Both the position numbers and the translations under genes were made by a program. Below, one piece after another: positions 6,430 through 13,632 of a stretch of DNA of 37,058 nucleotides. How positions within the stretch are numbered: the first letter of the stretch is position 1; each line of letters opens with the position of its first letter. The DNA is taken from contig CABVBR010000004.1 in assembly GCA_902496645.1 (NCBI GenBank), positions 1-37,058 on the forward strand, given 5' to 3'. A model generated the notes under the pieces. That model saw only the letters and a program-made list of their open reading frames with translations, did no database searches and was not told the origin of the DNA. Source of the DNA: an uncultured Collinsella sp. GTDB taxonomy: Bacteria; Actinomycetota; Coriobacteriia; Coriobacteriales; Coriobacteriaceae.

Positions 6430-7943
6430 TACAGCTCGCCTCCCTTCCCGGCAAAATCGGGCGCGACGGAAAGCGCGGGCGCACCCGTGGCGGCATCGGC
6501 AAAGCCGCGCTCCAGAGCGCGGGCAAACGTGAGCAGCTGACGGTCCTTAAAGGCAGGTCCCACCAGCTGGGCAGAAACGGGCAGCTTGCTGTCCTCGCCC
6601 AGGCCCAGCGGCACCGAGATACCACCGTTGCCGCAAATGTTGAGCGAAATGGTGTACAGGTCGGACAGATACATCTGCGTGGGGTCGCTGATCTCGCCAA
6701 ACTTAAAGGCCGTGCGCGGCGAGGCGGGCATGAGGATGGTGTCCACCTTGGCATACGCGGCGTCGTAGTCCTGCGTGATAAGCGTGCGGGCCTTCTGCGC
6801 GGCGTAGTAATACTTGTCGTACACGCCCGAGCTCAGCAGGTAGGCGCCGAGCATCTGACGGCGCTTGGCCTCGGCACCAAAGCCGTGGGCGCGCGAGAGC
6901 GAGCTCTGGTCGGACAGGTTGGCGCAGCCCTCCTCCTGATAGCCATAGCGAATGCCGTCGAAGCGTGCCAGGTTGGAGAATGCCTCGGCCGGGCCGATGA
7001 CATAGTAGGCGGCGATGGCGGCGTCCAGGTGCGGCAGGTCGACCTCGACCAGCTCGGCACCCTGGTTCTGCAGCTCCTGAGCGGCGCGCTGGACAGCGGC
7101 CTTGACCTCGGGCGTCAGACCCTCGGCCTCCATAAACGCGGGGATGATGCCCACGCGCTTGCCCTCGATGCTGTCATCGAGGTGCTCGGTAAAGTCGACG
7201 GCGCAGTCCTGGCTGGTGCAGTCGTACGGATCGTGGCCCGCACCGGTGAGCGCGTTCATGGCCAGCGCGACGTCCTCGACCGTGCGGCCGAAGGGGCCAA
7301 CCTGGTCGAGCGACGAGCCAAAGGCCACCACGCCGTAGCGGCTCACGGCGCCGTACGTGGGCTTAAAGCCCACCACGCCGCACAGCGACGCCGGCTGGCG
7401 GATGGAGCCGCCGGTGTCCGATCCCAGCGAGAGCGCGACCTCGCCCGCAGCGACGGCGGCAGCAGAGCCGCCCGAGGAGCCGCCGGGCACGCGCTCGGTA
7501 TCCCAGGGGTTGTTGGTGCGGTGGAAGGCCGAGCTCTCGGTAGAGCTACCGAAGGCGAACTCGTCCATGTTGACCTTGCCCATAGGCAGGCAGCCGGCGT
7601 CGAGCATGCGCTGAACGCAGGTGGCAGTGTAGACGCTCTGGTAGTTCTCGAGCATGCGGGAAGCGCAGGTGGTGCGCGTGCCCACGAGGTTCATGTTGTC
7701 CTTGATGGCCAGCGGCACGCCCGCGAGCGGGGGCAGCGGCTTTCCGGCGGCACGGTCGGCATCCACGCGCGCGGCGGCCTCGAGCGCAAGCTCGGACGAC
7801 ACCTGCAGGAATGCCTGGACCCCGCCCTCGCGCGCCTCGATGGCGGCAAGGGAGGCATGGGCCACCTCGGTAGCGGTAAAGTCGCCGGCGGCAACGCCCG
7901 CGGCGATCTGAGCGGCGGTAAGGGAATCGAAGCTCTGAGCCAT
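6429..7943 (-). CDS. gatA: Asp/Glu-tRNA(Asn/Gln) amidotransferase subunit A
   Basis: GatA, 504 residues, the amidase that releases ammonia from glutamine and channels it to GatB. The amidase-signature catalytic triad is visible: Lys81 in VPLAIKDN, the cis-Ser of PGGSSGGSAAA (156-160), and the nucleophile Ser180 in GSDTGGSIRQPAS. Length is normal. The ATG at 7943 overlaps the gatC stop as TAATG, and the stop overlaps the gatB start the same way. The presence of GatCAB means the organism makes Gln-tRNA, and perhaps Asn-tRNA, by the indirect route. Confidence 0.97.
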   Translation of the reverse strand: MAQSFDSLTAAQIAAGVAAGDFTATEVAHASLAAIEAREGGVQAFLQVSSELALEAAARVDADRAAGKPLPPLAGVPLAIKDNMNLVGTRTTCASRMLENYQSVYTATCVQRMLDAGCLPMGKVNMDEFAFGSSTESSAFHRTNNPWDTERVPGGSSGGSAAAVAAGEVALSLGSDTGGSIRQPASLCGVVGFKPTYGAVSRYGVVAFGSSLDQVGPFGRTVEDVALAMNALTGAGHDPYDCTSQDCAVDFTEHLDDSIEGKRVGIIPAFMEAEGLTPEVKAAVQRAAQELQNQGAELVEVDLPHLDAAIAAYYVIGPAEAFSNLARFDGIRYGYQEEGCANLSDQSSLSRAHGFGAEAKRRQMLGAYLLSSGVYDKYYYAAQKARTLITQDYDAAYAKVDTILMPASPRTAFKFGEISDPTQMYLSDLYTISLNICGNGGISVPLGLGEDSKLPVSAQLVGPAFKDRQLLTFARALERGFADAATGAPALSVAPDFAGKGGEL

Positions 7944-8254
7944 TACTCGCTCTCCCCCTCTCCCAAAATGGACGGCACGCGGAAGTAGCGGTCACGCGCG
8001 CTGCCGGCGTTCTCCAGCGCAACGTCGAGCGGCAGATCGCGCTCGGGTTCGCGCAGGTCGTCGCCCATCACGTTGGACAGGCTTCCGATGGGATGGAACG
8101 TGGGCTCCACGTCGGGCAAGTCATATTGCAAGACGGGCTCGAGCATCTGGACGGCGTCGTTCATGTAGGACGTCATCTGGGTGAGCTCGTCATCGGTCAG
8201 TGCGATCTTTGCGTACTCGGCGATGCCGCGCACATCTTTCTCGCTGAGTGCCAT
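7943..8254 (-). CDS. gatC: Asp/Glu-tRNA(Asn/Gln) amidotransferase subunit C
   Basis: GatC, 103 residues, the small belt-like subunit that stabilises GatA and GatB. It shows the family pattern: an N-terminal helix LSEKDVRGIAEYAKIALTDDEL, then a core ending in DLPDVEPTFHPIGSLSNVMGDDLREPE, where family members commonly have a V-x-P-T-xH motif. The ATG at 8254 is chosen because AAGGGAGCGCCT lies just upstream; an in-frame ATG at 8272 precedes that ribosome site and is unlikely. First gene of the operon. A TATACT -10-like box lies at 8290-8295 on the minus strand, without a clear -35. Confidence 0.93.
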   Translation of the reverse strand: MALSEKDVRGIAEYAKIALTDDELTQMTSYMNDAVQMLEPVLQYDLPDVEPTFHPIGSLSNVMGDDLREPERDLPLDVALENAGSARDRYFRVPSILGEGESE

Positions 8255-8415
8255 AGGCGCTCCCTTCCGCATAACAGTTAAACCGCTCTAGTATACAGGG
8301 CAACGCCGGCTTGGAGCAGGCGCTTTACCCAAATGCAGCGAAAACGTAACGAGGGTGGCGGTTGGAAGGGCGCGACCCGGCGGACCTGCAGCGAAAACCG
8401 TCCCGCCCACAACGA

Positions 8416-8480
8416 AAACCATCACAACATTCGATGCTTTTCGCCAAAATCGCGATTTTCGTTGAATGTTGTGATGGTTT
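8416..8480. repeat. 65-bp palindromic element upstream of gatC
   Basis: AAACCATCACAACATTC (8416-8432) is perfectly complementary to 8464-8480 (17 bp). The interior is itself self-complementary (AAAATCGCGATTTT). A degenerate half of the CCACAAAGGTGTCTGTCCC hairpin family follows at 8495-8515. The element lies between the HAD gene (3' end 8538) and gatC, so it could end HAD transcription on the minus strand. Confidence 0.6.
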
Positions 8481-8537
8481 GGAAGCCCGACCGCCACAAA
8501 GGTGTCTGTCCCCCTTGCGATGGCTCTCGCTCGATCG

Positions 8538-9359
8538 CTACAGCAGATGCTCCTCGATAAAGATCGCGATACCGTCTTCGTCGTTACTCGCGGTTACAAA
8601 GTCGGCGGCGGCACGGGTGGCGTCGCTGCCGTTTGCCATGGCCACGCCCACGCCGGCGTCGGCCACCATGCAGGTGTCGTTATCGGCATCGCCAAACACG
8701 CAGATGTTCTGGAGCTCCATGTCATTGAGCTCCGCCACGCGCACAAGGCCGCGCGTCTTGGACACGCGCGGGTCCATGAACTCGTAGAGGCGCTGCGTGG
8801 TTTGCAGGGCGGCTGCCTTAACGGTGTCGTCGACGAACGTCGATGCTCGCTCGATGACCTGCGGCATCACCTCGGGCGCCATGGTAAACATCACCTTGGG
8901 CTGCGGTTCGCGCAAGAACTCGGCAAAATCGACCACCATATAGGGCACACCGTCGACCTGCGACAGGTGCTCCACGCACGCGTTGGTCTCGGGAACGTAG
9001 AACACGCCGTCTCGGGGGCAAACGGGCGTTGCCGGAAGGTCCGCCATGTGTTTGCAGATGCGCGCGATGGTTTCGCCCGGCAGCGGGTAGCTCAGCTCGT
9101 TGATGCCGTGCGCGCGGTCGATGACCTCGGCGCCGCCACAGCCCACCATCACGTCTACCAGACCGTCGATGCCCCAGAGCTCATACATGGCCTCGGTCGC
9201 GTGGGCGTCGCGCCCGGTGCACAGGCCAAAGAGCACGCCACGCTCGCGCAGAGCGCGGATCGCCGCCGCAGTGCGCGGGGACACCGTGTGCTCGCTCGTG
9301 AGCAGCGTGCCGTCGATATCGCAGAACACGGCTTTGATGTTGCTGAATGTGGCGTCCAT
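8538..9359 (-). CDS. Cof-type HAD phosphatase (class IIB)
   Basis: A 273-residue phosphatase of the haloacid-dehalogenase superfamily, probably acting on sugar phosphates, nucleotides or a cofactor precursor in the cytosol. Motif I is CDIDGTLL with the nucleophile Asp14 and Asp16; motif II is the Thr of LCTGRD; the C2B cap lies in the middle; motif IV is the loop GDADNDTCMVADAGVGVAMANGSD. The start at 9359 follows GAAAGGCCCCC. It is a single minus-strand gene. Substrate cannot be told; Cof/YidA-type enzymes are usually promiscuous. Confidence 0.9.
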   Translation of the reverse strand: MDATFSNIKAVFCDIDGTLLTSEHTVSPRTAAAIRALRERGVLFGLCTGRDAHATEAMYELWGIDGLVDVMVGCGGAEVIDRAHGINELSYPLPGETIARICKHMADLPATPVCPRDGVFYVPETNACVEHLSQVDGVPYMVVDFAEFLREPQPKVMFTMAPEVMPQVIERASTFVDDTVKAAALQTTQRLYEFMDPRVSKTRGLVRVAELNDMELQNICVFGDADNDTCMVADAGVGVAMANGSDATRAAADFVTASNDEDGIAIFIEEHLL

Positions 9360-9453
9360 GGGGGCCTTTCTGGGTAGTGTGGCGATGTTGGATGCAATCG
9401 GAAATGGAGTACATGGTATACCAAGGCACGAGCACGGCTCGCCAAAGCAAAAA

Positions 9454-9486
9454 CCACCACAAAGGTGCCTGTCCCCTTTGTGGTGG
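9454..9486. repeat. CCACCACAAAGG hairpin, family copy 1
   Basis: CCACCACAAAGG (9454-9465), loop TGCCTGTCC, CCTTTGTGGTGG (9475-9486): a perfect 12-bp stem. Near-identical hairpins occur at 24050-24082, and shortened at 10984-11011; a lone half is at 8495-8515. All lie just 3' of minus-strand genes, so they may act as terminators or processing sites. Confidence 0.65.
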
Positions 9487-9507
9487 AAATGACGTTTGCC
9501 CAGATAA

Positions 9508-9544
9508 AACCTGCCAAAATAAACCTGTCCCTTTTTGGCAGGTT
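9508..9544 (-). terminator. Hairpin overlapping the MFS stop codon
   Basis: AACCTGCCAAAA (9508-9519) pairs perfectly with TTTTGGCAGGTT (9533-9544). On the minus strand the 5' arm overlaps the stop codon of the MFS gene, and the hairpin is followed by a T-rich TTATC. The loop shares CCTGTCCC with the neighbouring repeat family. Confidence 0.55.
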
Positions 9545-10811
9545 AGCGATCCAAATGCCTACGTCCAAACAGCAGCAGCGCCGCGGGGACCGCCGTTACG
9601 ACTATGCCCGCTCCTACGAGCGTCTGCTGCACGCCAAATGTCGCCGCCAGCCACGGGGCAATCGCCAGCGGAGCCACGCCGGCGAACATGTTTCCAAAGC
9701 CCATGACCGAGTTGACGCGGCCGAGCTGCTCGAGCGGGGCCGTCGTTTGCACAATGGTGTTGTGGAGCGGGTTGACGACGCCCCAGGCCACGCCCAGGGC
9801 GATCTGGCCGATAAGGGCCACTCCCACGTACGGCGTGCCCACGTAGAGCAGGCTTCCCAGGCCTACGGTCATAAGCGCCACGAGCAACGTTTTAAGACTG
9901 ACGAAGCGCGGCGGCATGCGAAGCGCGACCACGGCGCCCAGCACCGCGCCCACGCCGCAGGCCGACGAAAGCCAGCCCATCCATTCGACGCCGACGTGCA
10001 GGACGTCGCGATAGAAGAACGACTCCAGCGGATCGAAGGCGCCGTAGCCAAAGTTCGAAAGGAAGATGATGCAGAAGAGCAGGGCGAGGACGCTGTTGGT
10101 GAAGACCGTCTTGATGCTGGTCGCGAAGGTGGCGCGGGCGGACGTGTTGGGGTTGGGGCTTTGGCCAGCACGCTTCCCCTCCTCCGCCGAATCGGCATCT
10201 GCATGTCCAGCGGTGGAAACCGCCTGCGGCTTGAACCCCCAGCCGGCAATGAGCGCAAGCAGGGTGAACAGCATCATGAGCACGAACACCGCGCGCGACG
10301 ATGAAGCCGCCGCAACAAAGCCGCCCAGCGTGGGGCCAACGATAATGCTCACGTTGGAAAACATGGTGATGGTCGAGTTGATGTCTTTGAGCTCGACGGG
10401 GTCGTCGGTGAGATAGGCCGGGTAGGACGTGGCGATGGGCTGGGCGAACCCCATCACAAAACCCAGGAGCGCCGCGCCGGCAAGGACTGTTCCGGTCGCG
10501 CTGCCAAAGGCGATGATTGCCGCGCCCGTTGCCAGCGTGCCGACGATGCTCAACAGAAAATGGTGGCGCGGGCCCCAAGCGTCGAGCGCGGCGCCGCCCG
10601 CAAAGGATCCCAGGATCACGAAGACGTTCATAAACAGGACGGCCAGCGACGTCGCGACGACCGAAGCGCCATCCGCGTAGGTAAGCGTTCCGATGACGCC
10701 GATAAAGTAGCTGGATTGGAAGCCGGTGTAGATAAGAAATCGCATCGCCACCAGACGCTTGGCCTGTGCGGACAGCGACGGCCGGGATTTTGAGATTAGA
10801 GATAGGGACAT
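9543..10811 (-). CDS. MFS permease
   Basis: A 422-residue Major Facilitator Superfamily transporter in the inner membrane with about 12 predicted helices and a central charged loop (near residue 205, rich in Asp, Glu, Lys and Ser). The N-terminal domain begins AKRLVAMRFLIYTGFQSSYFIGVIGTL. The glycine-rich GPRHHFLLSIVGTL loop after helix 2 is the degenerate MFS signature, and GPTLGGFVAAAS fits helix 5 of drug:H+ antiporters. I place the start at 10811, after CAAGGAGCGCCC; a longer frame from 10850 is not supported. It is a stand-alone minus-strand gene. Substrate unknown; an efflux role is the more likely guess. Confidence 0.88.
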   Translation of the reverse strand: MSLSLISKSRPSLSAQAKRLVAMRFLIYTGFQSSYFIGVIGTLTYADGASVVATSLAVLFMNVFVILGSFAGGAALDAWGPRHHFLLSIVGTLATGAAIIAFGSATGTVLAGAALLGFVMGFAQPIATSYPAYLTDDPVELKDINSTITMFSNVSIIVGPTLGGFVAAASSSRAVFVLMMLFTLLALIAGWGFKPQAVSTAGHADADSAEEGKRAGQSPNPNTSARATFATSIKTVFTNSVLALLFCIIFLSNFGYGAFDPLESFFYRDVLHVGVEWMGWLSSACGVGAVLGAVVALRMPPRFVSLKTLLVALMTVGLGSLLYVGTPYVGVALIGQIALGVAWGVVNPLHNTIVQTTAPLEQLGRVNSVMGFGNMFAGVAPLAIAPWLAATFGVQQTLVGAGIVVTAVPAALLLFGRRHLDR

Positions 10812-10983
10812 GGGCGCTCCTTGTTGCATACGAATGCGGGCCGCGGGCATTGACCGCCGACCATCGACTCAATCTTTCTGTATGCCACGTTAAGGACGCA
10901 TCGGGCCCCTTCTCTCCGTCTTCGCCCGGATGAACTACTTGGTAGATTTTAAGGCATGTCCCAAAAATCCACCAAAGCAAAAA

Positions 10984-11011
10984 CCACCACAAAGGTGTCT
11001 GCCTGTGGTGG
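10984..11011. repeat. CCACCACA hairpin, shortened copy of the same family
   Basis: CCACCACA (10984-10991) pairs with TGTGGTGG (11004-11011). The loop AAGGTGTCTGCC retains the family sequence but lacks the CCCCTT segment seen in the full copies at 9454 and 24050. It lies between the MFS start and the 3' end of moaC-mobB. Confidence 0.5.
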
Positions 11012-11042
11012 CCCAATGATATGGCAGCGTAGCGAGCCGGTT

Positions 11043-11128
11043 CCAAGTGCCCCAGGTCGCCCCGAAAGAGGAGCGACGCGTACTTTGGTACGCGAGCGAC
11101 GGCTTGAGGGGCGAGATGGGGTGCTTGG
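11043..11128 (-). repeat. 3' structured repeat (CATC/CCTG family), copy 1
   Basis: Read on the minus strand, co-directional with moaC-mobB, this element has outer helix P1 (11043-11053 with 11118-11128, wobble pairs included), an internal loop with CATC on one side and CCTG on the other, helix P2 (11057-11063 with 11108-11114), and a conserved interior containing GCGTACCAAAGTACGC and CTCCTCTTTC. A second copy at 36149-36246 keeps the interior and loops but has quite different P1 and P2 sequences that still pair. It starts 14 nt beyond the moaC-mobB stop. Confidence 0.75.
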
Positions 11129-11141
11129 GGCCGGCGCAGCG

Positions 11142-12452
11142 TCAAGCCTGAAGGTGGTCTTGGATCAGGTCGCAGATGGCTCGGGCGTCGTTGATGTTGA
11201 TGGCTCGGGTCGCAAAGCCGGCGTCGAAGGCCTGACGCGCCAGGGCTTCGTTGCAGGCAAGGGCCAACGTGTGACCGTCGACCAGGTCGAGCGAACTCTT
11301 GCCGCGCAGACGGTCGACACCGGAGCGCGCGACCACGATGTTGTCGAAGCCCTCGGTCTTGTAGCCCTCGATGATCACCACGTCGACATCGTTGTAGCGC
11401 GACAGCAGCTCGCGCGCGGGCATCTCGTCCTCCTCGCGCGTGTCGGCGTACTCCGCCCAGCGCGTGGCGCAGATGAGTCCCACGTGCTTGGAGCCGGCCT
11501 GGTGATGGCGCCACGTATCCTTAGCGGGCACGTCGATATCAAAGCCGTGGTGCCCGTGATGCTTGAGCGAACCCACGCGCAGGCCACGGCGGGTGAGCTC
11601 AGCGATGACCTTCTCGACCAGTGTGGTCTTGCCCGAGTTCTGGTAGCCGATAAACGCGATCGCGGGGACGGCCGGGGTGGGCGCGGGCGCGGCAGCAACG
11701 GGCACGCTCACGGACACGGCGCCGTCGCCAGCGGCGGCCTCGGCAGCAGCAGCTTGACGCTCCGCGCGATCCCACACGCCCGAGCGGCCGCCCTCCTTGT
11801 GCAGCAGGCGCACGTCGACGATCTCCATGCCGCGGTCGACTGCCTTGCACATGTCGTAGATAGTCAGGCACGCGGCGCTCGCTCCGGTCAACGCCTCCAT
11901 CTCGATACCCGTCTTGCCCGTCACACCTGCCGTGACCAGCACGTGAAAGCCGACCTGTCCGTCGGGACGCGCCGGCGCCCAGCCCTCGGGCGTCTCGTCG
12001 GCCGGCGTTCCCGCCGAAGCGATGGGCTCGATATCGCACTTGCTCTTGGTGATGAGCAGCGGGTGGCACATGGGGATGATGTCGCTCGTGCGCTTGATGG
12101 CCATGATGCCCGCCACACGCGCGCAGGCAAGCACGTCGCCCTTCTTGGCGCGGTCCTGCAGCACCATGGCCTGCGTCTCGGGATGCATGAGGATGGTGCC
12201 CTCGGCGATGGCGATGCGGTGCGTCTCGGCCTTGTCGGATACGTCGACCATGCGCACCTCGCCCTTGGCGTCCACGTGCGTCAGCTCGTCGCGGCGGGCG
12301 TCACGGGCGGGCGGCTCGGCAGCATTGCCAGTGGACGTCGTTGCGCCCTGGGCGGATGCCGCAACGGCTCTGGCATTCGCCGTGACGTTATGGGCAGACA
12401 TCGCGGCCCTGCGAGCGGCCTTGGTGGCATCGGCGTACCTGCTCTTGGCCAT
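11142..12452 (-). CDS. MoaC-MobB fusion, molybdenum cofactor biosynthesis
   Basis: A 436-residue two-domain protein. After a low-complexity Ala-rich leader (1-55) comes MoaC (about 57-220), which converts the MoaA product to cyclic pyranopterin monophosphate. Its motifs are LTHVDAKGEVRMVDVS, KGDVLACARVAGIMAIKRT, IPMCHPLLIT and TIYDMCKAVDRGM. A linker rich in Ala and Pro leads to MobB (about 255-436), the GTP-binding partner of Mo-cofactor guanylylation, with the P-loop GYQNSGKTT and the LKHHGH segment. The start at 12452 is set by GGAGGATGATCAT, which lies at the end of moaA; the gap to moaA is only 4 bp. MobB suggests that a guanine-dinucleotide molybdenum cofactor is made here. Confidence 0.93.
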   Translation of the reverse strand: MAKSRYADATKAARRAAMSAHNVTANARAVAASAQGATTSTGNAAEPPARDARRDELTHVDAKGEVRMVDVSDKAETHRIAIAEGTILMHPETQAMVLQDRAKKGDVLACARVAGIMAIKRTSDIIPMCHPLLITKSKCDIEPIASAGTPADETPEGWAPARPDGQVGFHVLVTAGVTGKTGIEMEALTGASAACLTIYDMCKAVDRGMEIVDVRLLHKEGGRSGVWDRAERQAAAAEAAAGDGAVSVSVPVAAAPAPTPAVPAIAFIGYQNSGKTTLVEKVIAELTRRGLRVGSLKHHGHHGFDIDVPAKDTWRHHQAGSKHVGLICATRWAEYADTREEDEMPARELLSRYNDVDVVIIEGYKTEGFDNIVVARSGVDRLRGKSSLDLVDGHTLALACNEALARQAFDAGFATRAININDARAICDLIQDHLQA

Positions 12453-12456
12453 ATGA

Positions 12457-13512
12457 TCATCCTCCGATTTGGGACATAAATCGTTGCGTGCCCTCAATTA
12501 TCGCGTGTTCCTGCGGTTTGTGGGACACGGCGTCGCGCCAAATCGAAAGTACCTGCATATCATCACCGCAACGCAGCGCCTCGCGCACCGAATACTCGGC
12601 ATCGCTAAACAGGCACGGGCGCACATTGCCGTCGGCCGTCAGGCGCAAACGGTTGCAGCTCGCACAAAAATGGTTGGACATGGCGCTGATAAACCCGACC
12701 GTGCCCGCCGCACCCGAAAAGCGCCAATAGCGCGCGGGGCCGGCGCCGGCGGGGGCGTCGCTCATGTCGAGCGGCTCGAGCTCACCCAGGCCCGCCGCCG
12801 TCGCCGCGGTATCGATGCGCGCCCGCAGCTCGTCGCTCGGAATGGTGTCGCTCGCGTCCCACAGCTCGGGATTGAGCTCAGGCGCATGCGGATCCACGGC
12901 GCAATGCGAGCTCGTGCGCTCGTCGCCGATGGGCATGTACTCTATAAACCGCAGGTGAATGGGGCGGTCGACAGTGAGGCGCGCAAGGGCCGCCACGTCT
13001 TGGTTGAGTCGGCGCACGACCACGCAGTTAACCTTGACCGGCTCAAAGCCCCAGGCCAGCGCCGCGTCGATGCCGGCCATGGTTTGCTCGAGCCGGCCCA
13101 GGCGCGTAATCTTGCCAAACATCGCGGGGTCGAGCGTGTCGAGCGAAATGTTAACGCGATTGAGCCCCGCATCTTTGAGCTGTGGTGCCAGCTGGGGCAA
13201 CAGGGCGCCGTTGGTGGTAAGCGAGATGTCCTGGATCTGCGGAATCGCGCGAATGTCGCGGATGAGCGGGATGATGCGGCGGCTGACCAGCGGCTCGCCA
13301 CCCGTCAGGCGCACGCGGCGGATGCCCTCCCCCGCCACCAGGCGCACAAAGCGGGCAATTTCCTCGGCGCTGAGGAGCTCATCGTGCGCACGCGGGGGCA
13401 CACCGTCGACGGGCATGCAGTAAATGCAACGGAAATTGCACTTGTCAGTTACGGCAATGCGTAGGTAGTTGATGTCGCGGCCAAAACCATCATGTTGCAC
13501 GCGCCCGTCCAC
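12457..13512 (-). CDS. moaA: GTP 3',8-cyclase MoaA (radical SAM)
   Basis: A 351-residue radical-SAM enzyme that rearranges GTP to 3',8-cyclo-dihydro-GTP, the first step of molybdenum cofactor synthesis. The SAM cluster motif is CNFRCIYC (about residues 24-31), the SAM-binding stretch is LTGGEPLV, and the C-terminal second Fe-S cluster is CASCNRLRLTADGNVRPC. It usually ends in GG, and this protein ends QIGG. The start is GTG at 13512, supported by GGGGAGGGCTGC just upstream. First gene of the moaA - moaC-mobB operon. A perfect 16-bp palindrome lies in its promoter region at 13538-13553. Confidence 0.96.
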   Translation of the reverse strand: MDGRVQHDGFGRDINYLRIAVTDKCNFRCIYCMPVDGVPPRAHDELLSAEEIARFVRLVAGEGIRRVRLTGGEPLVSRRIIPLIRDIRAIPQIQDISLTTNGALLPQLAPQLKDAGLNRVNISLDTLDPAMFGKITRLGRLEQTMAGIDAALAWGFEPVKVNCVVVRRLNQDVAALARLTVDRPIHLRFIEYMPIGDERTSSHCAVDPHAPELNPELWDASDTIPSDELRARIDTAATAAGLGELEPLDMSDAPAGAGPARYWRFSGAAGTVGFISAMSNHFCASCNRLRLTADGNVRPCLFSDAEYSVREALRCGDDMQVLSIWRDAVSHKPQEHAIIEGTQRFMSQIGG

Positions 13513-13537
13513 GCAGCCCTCCCCTCGCGCAGCATTT

Positions 13538-13553
13538 TATTCTTCGAAGAATA
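13538..13553. promoter_or_regulatory. Perfect palindrome in the moaA upstream region
   Basis: TATTCTTCGAAGAATA is a perfect 16-bp palindrome 26 bp upstream of the moaA start codon, in an AT-rich island between two GC-rich regions. On the minus strand it is directly preceded by TACTATAT, a possible -10. This is where a repressor would bind, but no known regulator site is matched. Confidence 0.45.
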
Positions 13554-13632
13554 TAGTACCCCACGCGCTGATCGAGCCGACATGCGTACGACAGGAAGGG
13601 GCATTGCAGCCAAGACACCGTGCTTGAGCGGC

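Noticed and set aside
11043..11128. Moco riboswitch
   Set aside because: It lies 3', not 5', of the moa operon and does not show the Moco RNA pattern; a copy sits after dhuD.
9892..11514. Minus-strand frame of 540 codons across the MFS gene and moaC-mobB
   Set aside because: It runs in the wrong frame through two well-supported genes and the repeat between them; low-complexity Arg/His-rich translation.
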